A stretch of DNA of 22,198 nucleotides from CAZXEU01 sp964639665 (GCA_964639665.1 CAZXEU010000012.1:1-22198), one strand, 5' to 3'; positions 1-8,491 are shown, counted from the first letter of the stretch. Program-made: numbers and translations. The notes: a model not told the origin generated them from the sequence alone.

Positions 1-666
1 GAGTACGAGCGCAGTTACCGGCTGGAAGTGCGGCGTTCGGACGGCGAAACGACCTCGGCGGAAGTGACCATTCCGCCGCCGGTCGAAGTAGAGCTGGTAG
101 GCGAGAGAGACCGGGTAGTCATCCCGGCCCTCATCCACGGAAAGCCGCCGAATCTGGTAGACGTATCGGTTATCTACGACGCCATAACGCTGCCTCCGGC
201 CAATCCCTGGCCGCCGGGCACCTCCCCTCCGCCTCCGGTACTGCTGAAAGTTGCCGTGCCTTATTCCGGCGAGCAGGAGCCGACAGAGGACGGATGGCGC
301 TACGACATCAACCTGCGTCGCGACTTCGCGGTGGTCCAGGAAGAATTCGCGATCAACTGCCTGCGCGATGACCTCATTGCCCTCAGGCGAATCGATTTTC
401 GCTTTCTCGCAGCCGACAGCCAGTGGGATCCGCCGGGAGGTTCGTTCGATCCCAATCTGCTGATCGAGCCTGGCACGTTTTCCAATGTCGAAAACGGTTT
501 GGGCTACTTCGGAGGCGGCTATACCGTATCCACGCGATGGATCCCAAGCGACGTCATCCTGCGAACCGTCGGATACCGGACCTCCGGCCCGTGCCCTCTT
601 TCGCCCCAGAACATCCCGGACTGCCAGCTGCCGCCTGAGCCCTGCCTGCGGGACCCCGGAGGCTGA
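1..666 (+). CDS. TonB-receptor-associated lipoprotein, 3' part only
   Basis: The reading frame is open from the first base of the window and ends at TGA 664-666, so the N-terminus and any lipobox lie outside. The visible 221 residues begin with a segment (SYRLEVRRSDGETTSAE) almost repeated in the lipoprotein at 21403-22198 (TYRLEVRRSDGEVTSAE). The two stay alignable through the IPP and RPPN/KPPN segments and a later aspartate-rich helix, so they are paralogues. By analogy with that copy, it is probably an outer-membrane lipoprotein working with a TonB-dependent receptor encoded just upstream. The C-terminus is proline-rich with three cysteines (CPLSPQNIPDCQLPPEPC), which could form a disulfide outside the cytoplasm. 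The family resembles DUF4249-like lipoproteins only loosely. The ligand is unknown. Confidence 0.75.
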   Translation, partial: EYERSYRLEVRRSDGETTSAEVTIPPPVEVELVGERDRVVIPALIHGKPPNLVDVSVIYDAITLPPANPWPPGTSPPPPVLLKVAVPYSGEQEPTEDGWRYDINLRRDFAVVQEEFAINCLRDDLIALRRIDFRFLAADSQWDPPGGSFDPNLLIEPGTFSNVENGLGYFGGGYTVSTRWIPSDVILRTVGYRTSGPCPLSPQNIPDCQLPPEPCLRDPGG

Positions 667-886
667 CGAATCCCGTAATCGTCCTGCAGCAGCCAGGCCA
701 ACGTTCGATCGGAGCCAAATTGGCCGGGTGACAGATACACGGGAAATTACCCGGTGCCCGTGAATTCACAAGTTGCATCGCCTGGGACGGTCAGAACATG
801 CACCGGATGAATCGATTCCCGGCTGGAATTCGCCCGGTCGATCCCGTAAGATCGGGTTATTCCAACAGATACCAGCCCCGGAATCA

Positions 887-2335
887 ATGCCCGACCACAA
901 GAGCTACCACATGTCGCCGGAGGAATTTCGCCGGTGCGGCAAGCAAGTGATCGACTGGATTGCCGACTACCACGAGAACGTCGCCCGCTATCCCATTCTC
1001 TCACGCGTCAGACCCGGCGAAATTGCCGACTCCCTGGGCAACGAGGTGCCAGCCGAGGGCGAGGATTTCACGGCCTTATTCCAAGACATCACAGGGCGGA
1101 TCCTTCCCGGGATCACGCACTGGCAATCGCCCGGATTCCACGCCTACTTCCCGAGCAATACATCCGGACCCGCCATCCTGGGCGAGTTGCTGTCCGCCGG
1201 TCTCGGGGTACAGGGCATGCTCTGGTCGACAAGTCCCGCCTGCACCGAGGTCGAGACCCGGGTGCTTGACATGCTGGTCGGCCTCCTGGGCCTTCCGGAA
1301 GCGTTTCGCTCCACCAGCAGCGGCGGCGGCGTCATCCAGGATACTGCCTCCAGCGCCGTGCTGTGCGCCTTGATCGCGGCGCGGGAAAGGGATTCGCGGT
1401 TTCTTACCAATCGGGAAGGCTGCGACGGCACACAGGTCGCCTATTGCTCTACGCAGGCGCACTCGTCGCTGGAAAAGGCAATGGGCATCGCTGGTCTCGG
1501 CCGTGCAAAACTGCGGCAGATCGCGGTGGATGAGCATTTCGCTCTCGATGCGGCCAAACTAGCGGCGCAGGTCAAGGCCGACAGAGCCAGCGGCATGCGG
1601 CCCATTTTCGCCTGCGCAACGATGGGCACAACTTCTTCCAATGCGATGGACCCGGTTGTGGCCATCGGCAAGATCTGTCGTGAGGAGGCCCTGTGGTTTC
1701 ACGTAGACGCCGCCATGTCGGGCACGGCAGCCATTTGTCCCGAATACCGGTATCTGCACGAGGGCATCGAATACGCCGACAGTTACTGCTTCAATCCGCA
1801 CAAGTGGATGTTCACGAATTTCGATTGCAGCTGCTTTTGGGTGGCCGACCGCTCGGCGCTGATCGGGGCATTGTCCATCCTGCCCGAATACCTGATGAAC
1901 GAAGCGACCAGCAGCGGTGCCGTCTTCGACTACAGGGACTGGCAAGTGCCGCTCGGCCGCCGCTTCCGGGCGCTGAAGCTGTGGTTCGTACTGCGCTACT
2001 ACGGTGTCGAGGGCCTACGGCACCACATTCGCCGGCACATCGAGCTGGCCCGGCGATTGGCGGACTGGATCGAAGCCGATCGGCACTTCGAAATCATGGC
2101 TCCGACACCACTCAACCTGCTCTGTTTTCGCCACCGGGGCAGCGACGAATTGAATGAGCGCATATTGAATGAGACCAACGACGGCGGCGAGATCTTCCTA
2201 ACCCACACCAGGTTGAACGGCCGCTTCGTCTTGCGGCTATGCATCGGCCAGGCCCGCACCGAGGCAGAACATGTCGAAAGGGCCTGGAACTTGATTGTCG
2301 CAACCGCACAGCGATTGCGCCAAAGCGAATCGTAA
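887..2335 (+). CDS. Group II PLP-dependent aromatic-L-amino-acid decarboxylase
   Basis: This is a cytoplasmic pyridoxal-phosphate enzyme that should convert an aromatic amino acid (Tyr, Phe, Trp or DOPA) to its amine and CO2. The 482-residue product matches the usual family length of about 470-480. Visible landmarks are HWQSPGFHAYFP near 78-89, SPACTEVE near 116, His192 (QAHSS) for cofactor stacking, Asp274 (HVDAAM) for the pyridine nitrogen, and the Schiff-base Lys306 in NPHKW. Tyr335 (LPEYL) matches the mobile-loop Tyr of animal DOPA decarboxylase, which favours decarboxylation over aldehyde synthesis. LGRRFRALKLWFVLRYYGV near 358-376 is typical of the family. I chose ATG 887 because upstream codons in the same frame do not resemble the family; ATG 911 is an alternative. 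No operon partner is visible, and the substrate cannot be fixed from sequence. Confidence 0.93.
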   Translation: MPDHKSYHMSPEEFRRCGKQVIDWIADYHENVARYPILSRVRPGEIADSLGNEVPAEGEDFTALFQDITGRILPGITHWQSPGFHAYFPSNTSGPAILGELLSAGLGVQGMLWSTSPACTEVETRVLDMLVGLLGLPEAFRSTSSGGGVIQDTASSAVLCALIAARERDSRFLTNREGCDGTQVAYCSTQAHSSLEKAMGIAGLGRAKLRQIAVDEHFALDAAKLAAQVKADRASGMRPIFACATMGTTSSNAMDPVVAIGKICREEALWFHVDAAMSGTAAICPEYRYLHEGIEYADSYCFNPHKWMFTNFDCSCFWVADRSALIGALSILPEYLMNEATSSGAVFDYRDWQVPLGRRFRALKLWFVLRYYGVEGLRHHIRRHIELARRLADWIEADRHFEIMAPTPLNLLCFRHRGSDELNERILNETNDGGEIFLTHTRLNGRFVLRLCIGQARTEAEHVERAWNLIVATAQRLRQSES

Positions 2336-2545
2336 GCACGGTTTTGCGTGGAAATAGGAACGGGGAGATCCGCAGACCTCCGATGCGATCGATTGGAGCC
2401 ACGCGCCGGGAGACGTACCCGATGAGGTAACAGCTCGGCTAAGGGTGTTCCGTTGTATCAATCGGCGAACGCCATGCACCTCCACGCTCACCGCCACGCC
2501 GGCACGTCAATCTGCACCGAATCCCTCCGGCGCCGGTCCCCACCA

Positions 2546-3106
2546 CTACCTGTCGTACGTTACATCCAGGCTATCAGTGGCTTCGCTCGGGCATCCGGTC
2601 CAGTCCGCGACATAGACGTTACCCATATACCGAAGGTCCTCCACTCCCATCCTGCTGCTGAAGAAGCCTGCAGCCACCAAGTCACGAAGCAGACCGAAGA
2701 ACGCCACGCCCTGACTCACCTCCGGCGCAGCCGCTTCCGGGTAGGCTATCTCATCCAGCAGGCTGTGCTGCCTGGCGGCATCCAGATCCACAAACAGATT
2801 TTCAAAGCGGCGACGGGCACGGGCATCCAGCCAGGCCAAGCCGCCCCGAATGGGCACTTGCAGCTCGGGCTGGTCCGTCATCGCAAAATCAATGTACTCC
2901 GGCACACCAGCCTCGGAGGCGCTGCCGGAGCGGTCATCGGCCGGCAGTATGAGATTCGCCAGTACGCGCACGGTCGCGTATTCGTGCTCGGTGAAGAAGG
3001 TGGGCTCGCGCGCAGCTGTCTCGCCGGTACGCACGGGGCGGGCAAACGACACACCCGGCGCAAGCGAGGCCGTGGCCAGCAGACGGAGGCTTGTTCTGCG
3101 ATCCAT
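2546..3106 (-). CDS. Gluconate 2-dehydrogenase subunit 3 family protein (small subunit of GMC dehydrogenase)
   Basis: This 186-residue protein is the small partner of a membrane-associated GMC dehydrogenase. It starts with a Tat-like signal (DRRTSLRLLATASLAPG), so it is probably exported folded to the periplasm, where such subunits help carry or stabilise the large flavoprotein. The mature part has the family pattern: FFTEHEYATVRVLANLILPADD near 60-81, then VPEYIDFAMTD, a Trp/Arg-rich helix, and a GVAFFGLLRDLVAAGFFSS segment. The start is ATG 3106-3104, which overlaps the upstream gene's stop by one base (TGATG), so translation is probably coupled. An upstream in-frame extension exists but overlaps the GMC gene and lacks a signal. 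The arrangement parallels LacA/LacC of the Caulobacter lactose 3-dehydrogenase; no LacB-like cytochrome c gene is in the window. Confidence 0.88.
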   Translation of the reverse strand: MDRRTSLRLLATASLAPGVSFARPVRTGETAAREPTFFTEHEYATVRVLANLILPADDRSGSASEAGVPEYIDFAMTDQPELQVPIRGGLAWLDARARRRFENLFVDLDAARQHSLLDEIAYPEAAAPEVSQGVAFFGLLRDLVAAGFFSSRMGVEDLRYMGNVYVADWTGCPSEATDSLDVTYDR

Positions 3107-4839
3107 CAGAGATTTCCCTTGTTTCGTTCTGCCACGATGAAGTCTGCCGTGCGCCAGGCTAGCGCCAGAATGGTCCACGTGACGTTCTTGTGAGCCTGAG
3201 ACACCAGGGGGCCCGCGTCTGCCACAAACAGGTTCTTCACGTCGTGGGCCTGGCAGTATGCATTCAGGACGCTGCTGCGCCGATCGCTGCCCATGCGGGT
3301 AGTGCCGCCCTCGTGGATGATACGGCCGGGCGGCAGGATGCCGTAGCCCTCTTCGCGGGATGGCATTTCGTCCAGCAACTCCCCTCCCATTTCGACCACC
3401 ATGCTGCGCATGGTCTCCTGCATATGCTTTACCTGCGCATACTCCTGGTCACTCCACCGAACGTTGAAGCGCAAGACAGGTATGCCGTATTTGTCTACAA
3501 CCTGCGGATCGATTTCACAGCGGTTTTCGCGGCGGGCGATCATTTCGCCGCGGCCGGAAAAGCCCAAGACTGCACCGTACAGCCTGCGGTAGTCCGCCTT
3601 GAGTTGAATGCCGTAACCCCCGCCTCCACGCGGCCGTAAGTCTCCGGATGCACCATTTTGCCAGCGGTTCAGCCGCTCAATACCTCCCATGAAGTTGTAG
3701 CCCGGCATGTGGCGCCCGCCCCATGGCTCAATGTGATAGCCGCGGGCAAAGTCGAGCCTCTCGCCATCAAGCCACCAAGGAATGTACACATGCATGCCGC
3801 CGACGCCGTCGTCGTTGTGCGGCGGCATGTCCATTAGCTGCGGAAACAGGCCCTGTACCGTAGTGCCCGTTGAATCCGTGATATATCTGCCGACGGTGTC
3901 GCTGTCGTTCGCAAGGCCATTCGGGTGGCGCGGTGATTTCGAGTTCAGCAGCAGGCGGGCAGATTCACAGGCACTGGCCGCGAGCACCACGATGCGGGCC
4001 CGGACCTGGTATTCCCGCATGTCATTCTTGTTCACGTAGGAAACGCCCGCGGCGAGCCCGTTTTCGTCTGTCAGCACTTCCCGCGCCATCGAAAACGGCA
4101 TCACCGTCAGGTTGCCGGTACCCTCGGCCGGCCTGATAAGGACGGAGGGGGAAGAAAAGTTGGAATTGGTGGTGCAGCCGCGTCCGCACTGCCCGCAGTA
4201 GTGGCAGGCTGGCCGACCGTTGTGCTCGCGTGTGAGGATCGACAGGCGCGAAGCGATGCAGGGGATTCCCATGCGGTCGCAGGCCCGCTTGATCAACAGT
4301 TCGTAGCAACGCGGTTTGGGCGGGGGAAGGAAGATCCCGTCCGGCTCGTTCCTCATGCCTTCGTGGCTTCCGAAAACGCCCACCAGACGCTCCACCCGGT
4401 CATAGTAGGGGCTTATGTCCTCGTAGCCGATGGGCCAGTCGTCTCCCAGGCCATCAATGCTGCGCCTTCTGAAGTCATCCGGACCGAATCGCAGCGAAAT
4501 GCGCCCCCAGTGGTTCGTCCTGCCACCCAGGTTGCGGGCCCGAAACCAGTCCCACTCCGTGCCGCTGACGTGGGTATAAGGCTCCCCGTCTATGGTCCAT
4601 CCGCCGATCGTGCCGTCGAACTCCCCCCAGTGCTTCTCCGGCGTCGGACCGCCACGGCGCGGCGAGTCATAGTTCCACTGAAACATCTTGCTGTGCGTCT
4701 CGGCGTACCATAAGGGGCCCGCTTCCAGGAGCGCCATCTTTGCGCCTGCCTCCGCTAGCACCTTGGCCACCATGCCTCCCCCGGCGCCGGAGCCGACAAT
4801 ACAAATATCAAATTCCTGCCTGCTAATGACGCTGGGCAT
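3106..4839 (-). CDS. GMC-family FAD-dependent sugar dehydrogenase, large subunit
   Basis: This 577-residue flavoprotein is expected to oxidise a sugar or glycoside hydroxyl and pass electrons to a carrier. The FAD-binding Rossmann motif is at 13-22 (CIVGSGAGGG), followed by the acidic end of the second strand (LLEAG). GGRTNHWG at 105-112 and the C-terminal NLFVADAGPLVSQAHKN (536-552) are GMC hallmarks. The catalytic pair is His509 (IIHEGGTTRMG) and Asn552 (HKNVTWT). Four cysteines in a tight cluster (212, 215, 218, 222; CHYCGQCGRGC) lie where related dehydrogenases bind an iron-sulfur cluster; whether a cluster forms here is unverified. It has no signal peptide of its own and may be co-exported with the Tat-tagged small subunit encoded next. 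Substrate unknown; a glucoside-3-dehydrogenase role is an inference from the gene pair and locus. Confidence 0.9.
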   Translation of the reverse strand: MPSVISRQEFDICIVGSGAGGGMVAKVLAEAGAKMALLEAGPLWYAETHSKMFQWNYDSPRRGGPTPEKHWGEFDGTIGGWTIDGEPYTHVSGTEWDWFRARNLGGRTNHWGRISLRFGPDDFRRRSIDGLGDDWPIGYEDISPYYDRVERLVGVFGSHEGMRNEPDGIFLPPPKPRCYELLIKRACDRMGIPCIASRLSILTREHNGRPACHYCGQCGRGCTTNSNFSSPSVLIRPAEGTGNLTVMPFSMAREVLTDENGLAAGVSYVNKNDMREYQVRARIVVLAASACESARLLLNSKSPRHPNGLANDSDTVGRYITDSTGTTVQGLFPQLMDMPPHNDDGVGGMHVYIPWWLDGERLDFARGYHIEPWGGRHMPGYNFMGGIERLNRWQNGASGDLRPRGGGGYGIQLKADYRRLYGAVLGFSGRGEMIARRENRCEIDPQVVDKYGIPVLRFNVRWSDQEYAQVKHMQETMRSMVVEMGGELLDEMPSREEGYGILPPGRIIHEGGTTRMGSDRRSSVLNAYCQAHDVKNLFVADAGPLVSQAHKNVTWTILALAWRTADFIVAERNKGNL

Positions 4840-5165
4840 CGAATTCCCGGTTCATAGTGGAACGGAGCCGCCGGAGCCCGGCGGCAGGCGCCCCCATATT
4901 AATGAACTTGGCACACTCTGTTGGCTAGGGCGGGACCAGCGCCGGCGGTAATCTCCTCCTACTACCGAGAATGGCTGGCATTCCACGTGGACCGGCGATG
5001 TGCCAGAAAACTCACTGTCTCCGCGAATCGCCACGTCCCTCGACCTGCGCACGATTGGCCGAAAGTGTCGATTGGTGAAAATTCTGCAGAGGCTCCACAG
5101 TTGTTTGGCACGGTCATATCTTCTGTGGCTCTTTCAACACCCAATCAGTACAGAGGCAGATCAAC
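4840..5165. other. Divergent intergenic region between GMC operon and cold-shock gene
   Basis: There is no convincing gene in these 326 bases. They must hold the promoters of the minus-strand GMC operon and the plus-strand cold-shock gene. A perfect hairpin (listed separately) lies in the GMC leader. The part nearest the cold-shock gene is probably its 5' leader, since genes of this family often have long leaders. I could not identify a promoter with a well-spaced pair of boxes. Confidence 0.5.
4867..4885 (-). promoter_or_regulatory. Perfect 8-bp GC hairpin in the leader of the GMC operon
   Basis: GCCGCCGG at 4867-4874 and CCGGCGGC at 4878-4885 are exact complements around a 3-base loop. The element ends 27 bases before the GMC start codon at 4839. 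No T-run follows it on either strand, so it is not a standard terminator. It could be an operator, a leader hairpin affecting translation, or a stabilising 5' structure. The symmetry is seen directly; the function is inference. Confidence 0.4.
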
Positions 5166-5375
5166 ATGGAAGGTCGTGAAACAGGCCGGGTAAAGTGGTT
5201 TAACCCGGAGAAAGGCTATGGCTTCATCGAGCGTGACAGCGGTAGCGACGTATTCGTGCATCATTCGGAGATTCGCGTAGACGGATTTCGCACGCTGGAA
5301 GAGAATCAGCGTGTCGAGTTCACCGTAACCAAAGGCCAAAAGGGCTTTCAGGCCCAGGATGTAGACCCAATCTAG
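5166..5375 (+). CDS. cspA: Cold-shock domain protein (CspA family)
   Basis: This 69-residue single cold-shock domain binds single-stranded RNA and DNA and typically acts as an RNA chaperone in the cytoplasm. The RNP1-type motif KGYGFIER is at 16-23 and the RNP2-type motif VFVHHSEI at 29-36, with the usual GRVKWFN strand at 7-13. Length and ending are normal for the family. The start is ATG 5166 with only a weak purine stretch (GAGG) upstream. The gene stands alone, facing away from the GMC operon and followed by a gene-poor stretch. The family assignment is secure; which Csp paralogue it is, and whether it is cold-induced, cannot be told. Confidence 0.95.
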   Translation: MEGRETGRVKWFNPEKGYGFIERDSGSDVFVHHSEIRVDGFRTLEENQRVEFTVTKGQKGFQAQDVDPI

Positions 5376-6603
5376 CGGGCGTCAATGATCCGTTCACTAC
5401 TTGCGGAATAACCCTCGGGCCTCTGCCCATAAGCGCTACCTTGGGCAATTATTGACAATGTAGGGCCATGCTGGCAGGTCCTCGCCGGCAAAACTCGGCC
5501 AGTTAAACCCAATTAGCCCTCCAATCGTGGGGCGTTGTGGCCAGCCTTCAGGGCGATTACAGAATCCCTGCAGGACATCAGGTGGTACGCGGCAGCCATT
5601 GTGAGGCAAGCCCGCGACGGGCGATGTGTTCGGCAATCAGCGCTAAGGGGAGTTTCCCGGGCAAGCGGACCCTCGAGCATTATCGCTGGTAGGTGGACCG
5701 GCGCTATTTATTGCCTGAATGCCGGGGCACGATGCCGGCGCAGGCTTGCCAGCCGAGACTGTCCGGCGCGGATAAGCATCCACGCTGCAATCAGGGTGAC
5801 ATTGCGCCGGAGGTGGTCCGCCGCATCCAGGGGGTTTGTCCCAATTCGTCGCGCAGCCTGGCACTGTCAGCCGCAAGTCCTCCGTGTCGCTTCCCGGACC
5901 GCTCAAGAGCGACCCGGCATAGGATGGACGCCCATGGTACCGGCCCGGCGTCACCGTTGGTGGCTAAACGCTTTGTCGCTGCCGGCATACAGGCAGACGG
6001 GCCCTGACCCTTAGCATGGCCTCGTGCACCGATACGCGCGCGAGCTGCAGCACGTCTGCTGACTCGCGCTCCCTGCCACCGGCCGGACATCGCCAAGTAG
6101 CCCGGGCGGTCGGCATTCCGGTGCGGGTGGGTGCTGATGCAATGTTGCTGCGAGCGGCACCGCTGATCGACGCCACTTCCCCCGCCTGGAGCACACCGTT
6201 GGAATTACCGCGGCCGCATGGGAAATCCGGCCCATAGCCTGCCAATCCAGTGCCCAAGGTGGCATGTTTCCGTACCGGTGGTGAAGTACCTCTCGGCTTC
6301 GACATGCCTGCCGTCAAGGGACGGACGGCGCGACGGCCCACGTAGCTCTTAGGGGTACGACCCAACTGATTCCATCTGGCCTCGCTAGATGCATCAATGC
6401 TCTTACTACTGGTTCCCACACTAATTGCCGACTGGCCAAGCGCTTTGCGAGTATCGCGGAAAAGATGTATCGTGGACGGGACGCGGTACAATAGGCCTGG
6501 CCACATGGCTCGCAATCCCCACGGCTTCCCGACGCTCCAGCCGGTCGCGTCCCAGCCCACCACTCGACGGGATTTTTCAAGCCAATCGCATGGAGGCAAC
6601 GTA
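5376..6603. other. Gene-poor stretch of about 1.2 kb
   Basis: I see no credible gene here. Several overlapping open frames occur on both strands (for example 5535-6014 plus and 5964-6731 minus), but their products are rich in Arg, Ser, Pro, Ala and Gly with no recognisable motif, as expected for chance frames in GC-rich DNA. There is a short hairpin at 5610-5622 (GCCCG, CGA, CGGGC) without a T-run. A TACAAT box at 6487-6492 has no convincing -35 partner. The region could be decayed coding sequence or regulatory/non-coding DNA. Confidence 0.5.
6592..6596 (+). promoter_or_regulatory. Strong Shine-Dalgarno deciding the GTG start of the TlpA-like gene
   Basis: GGAGG lies 7 bases before GTG 6604. 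It fixes the start immediately before a clean lipoprotein signal and argues against the longer in-frame extension to 6397. Confidence 0.8.
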
Positions 6604-7797
6604 GTGACCAGGATCTGCGCAGTGCTTCTCGCCGGGCTGCTGCTGGCGGGTTGCTCGGGCACAGACGAACAGGCAGGCGGCGAATCAGCGCCGGGTAGAA
6701 TTGATAACTGGCGGACGGTCGAGAGCTTCAAAGTAGCTCAGCGGATCCACCGTCAGCGTGTCGGAGAATGGATTAGGTTGCCGGGCAATGAAGGCAAAAC
6801 GCCCGAGGATGCCGAGGCGGCATTGGGAATGGGGGCGCTCGATCCGCGTCCGGCCATCGATGCGGCATTGCGGATTGCGGAAGTCAATCCCGTAGACGAT
6901 CTGGGATTCCTGGCAGTGCATTTCGCCTTCTATGAACTTAGAGCGATCGACGGTCCTCAACGGGGAGAGTACGAGGACACGGTATTCGAGCTTCTGGACG
7001 AGCACTATATTGACGACCTGCGACTCAGTCGCATGCTCCTGGGATTGATCCGCTTCGGAGGTGAACGCGGGGTCGATCTTGTCGACAGGGTTGTAGCCCA
7101 AAGCGACGAACGCGAACTTCGCGCGAAGGCAGCATTCTGGTCGGCCACGGAGCGCCTGATGGATGTCGACGATCTTGCGACTCCACCTTCCGCACGGGCA
7201 AGTGTGCGCGCCGAGGTCTCCCGCATGGCCCGGCTGGTCGCAGATGAGTACAGTGATGTGGAGGTATTTCGCGGCGAATCGGGTGGTGACGCAATCAAGC
7301 CTGTCCTGTACGCCCTTGAGAATCTGGCTATCGGGAGCGTGCTTCCGGAGGCCGCCGCAATGCGCATTCGCGGGGACGTGGAATCACTGAGCCAGTACAG
7401 GGGAAGTGTATTGCTCATAGACTTCTGGGCGACCTGGTGTGCACCTTGCATCGCCAGCTTCCCTGACGTGCTCAGACTCCAGCAGCTGCTGGGCGACCGG
7501 GGATTCCAGGTCATTACGATCAGCACGGACGAAAGCACGGAGCTGGTCGAGCAGTTCATGGATGATCGCCTTGAATTGCCCTTCGTCAATTGGTTTGTCG
7601 GGGAGCAGTCTCAGCTCTACGAGGATTGGTCCATCCAGGGTTTGCCCACATACATTGTCGTGGACCGGGAAGGGGTGGTCCGTGGCCGGACTCATGATCT
7701 GGAGTCGCTCTACGAAGTGATTCTGGAGACAACAGGCGCCAGCGCCGAATTACGGGCGCAGTTGGTTGGGGAAAGAGCGGAGGCCAGCGGACCCTGA
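6604..7797 (+). CDS. Lipoprotein with C-terminal TlpA-like thioredoxin domain
   Basis: This 397-residue envelope lipoprotein probably has thiol-disulfide reductase activity. The N-terminus is a short signal with lipobox LLAGC, the lipidated residue being Cys17. Residues 35-225 are an acidic, largely helical region that I cannot assign to a family. Residues about 255-375 form the thioredoxin fold of the TlpA/ResA type: LLIDFWATWCAPC (270-282) with active-site Cys279 and Cys282, cis-Pro348 in GLPTY, and IVVDREGVVRG. TlpA relatives reduce apocytochrome or other secreted protein thiols; the target here is unknown. The start is GTG, supported by a GGAGG 7 bases upstream and the signal peptide directly after it. 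The gene stands alone between two gene-poor stretches. Confidence 0.88.
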   Translation: MTRICAVLLAGLLLAGCSGTDEQAGGESAPGRIDNWRTVESFKVAQRIHRQRVGEWIRLPGNEGKTPEDAEAALGMGALDPRPAIDAALRIAEVNPVDDLGFLAVHFAFYELRAIDGPQRGEYEDTVFELLDEHYIDDLRLSRMLLGLIRFGGERGVDLVDRVVAQSDERELRAKAAFWSATERLMDVDDLATPPSARASVRAEVSRMARLVADEYSDVEVFRGESGGDAIKPVLYALENLAIGSVLPEAAAMRIRGDVESLSQYRGSVLLIDFWATWCAPCIASFPDVLRLQQLLGDRGFQVITISTDESTELVEQFMDDRLELPFVNWFVGEQSQLYEDWSIQGLPTYIVVDREGVVRGRTHDLESLYEVILETTGASAELRAQLVGERAEASGP

Positions 7798-8491
7798 TCG
7801 CCTCGGCACGCGCAATTTGCTCGGAGCAAACCCGGACGTAAATGCGGTGGATGTCCGGAGTCGCACCATCGCACGTCCTTCCAGACCCCGCAGCGGCCCA
7901 ATGGCGCTTCACAGTAAGGCGCTACCTTCATACCGCATTGCGAAGTGCTGAAGCGCACCGGCCTCAGCAAGATCTCCAGAGCAAAGCATCAGCTGCCCAT
8001 GGTGCGGCAGAGCGCGGGTTGCGGCCAGGTCCGACAGATCAGGTAGTGCCGCCCGGCGCATTGGCTCACTTGCCTGCCGCTACGCGTGTCCGTTTCCCGG
8101 AATCAGCAGCAAGACTTGAACAAGAGTCCCAGGAGACTGTCGTTGCGAGGCCCTTGCGAAATGCCTTTCAACTTCCCTGGCGCGTTTATACAGAAACGAT
8201 ATGTGGGCCCTCCGGTCCGCGACGGCATGAATCATGCATTCGCTGCACGGGTTGCGCTGGCTCCCGGCGGGGCGTCGGACCCCATCCCGATTTAATAATG
8301 CAGGGCCAACCGGCGCCGCAGGAAGCGTCGCCAATCCTGAGGCAAGAGATGCCAGGCCCATTGCAAAGCGTCCATCGCACTTTGGTGTCTGACGTCCAGG
8401 GAAGCCTGCAACCTTCGCTTCCCAATACTACGCTAGCGCTCGAAGGGCCCCTACCGCGGGTCCCTCGCTCCGGAAGCTCCTTCAGGCGCCT
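7798..8491. other. Gene-poor stretch between TlpA-like gene and dehydrogenase
   Basis: There is no supported gene in these 694 bases. A long plus-strand open frame (7842-8963) runs into the antisense of the dehydrogenase and has no recognisable protein features. An inverted repeat at 7816-7830 (TTTGC, TCGGA, GCAAA) lies about 18 bases after the TlpA-like stop but has no T-run, so I do not call it a terminator. Just before the dehydrogenase stop is a short direct repeat of CCTTCAG. Confidence 0.45.

Noticed and set aside
738..762. Inverted repeat CACGGG / CCCGTG between the first lipoprotein and the decarboxylase, considered as a terminator
   Set aside because: The loop is 13 bases and no T-run follows; it is too weak to call.
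2527..2536. Palindrome CCGGCGCCGG between the converging decarboxylase and GMC-subunit genes
   Set aside because: Short GC palindromes are expected by chance in this composition, and there is no T-run or flanking structure.
5964..6731. 255-codon open frame on the minus strand in the gene-poor stretch
   Set aside because: The product is rich in Ser, Arg, Pro and Gly without motifs, and its N-terminal part is antisense to the lipoprotein signal of the TlpA-like gene.
7816..7830. Inverted repeat TTTGC / GCAAA after the TlpA-like gene, considered as a terminator or operator
   Set aside because: It has only five pairs and no T-run, and it stands alone.
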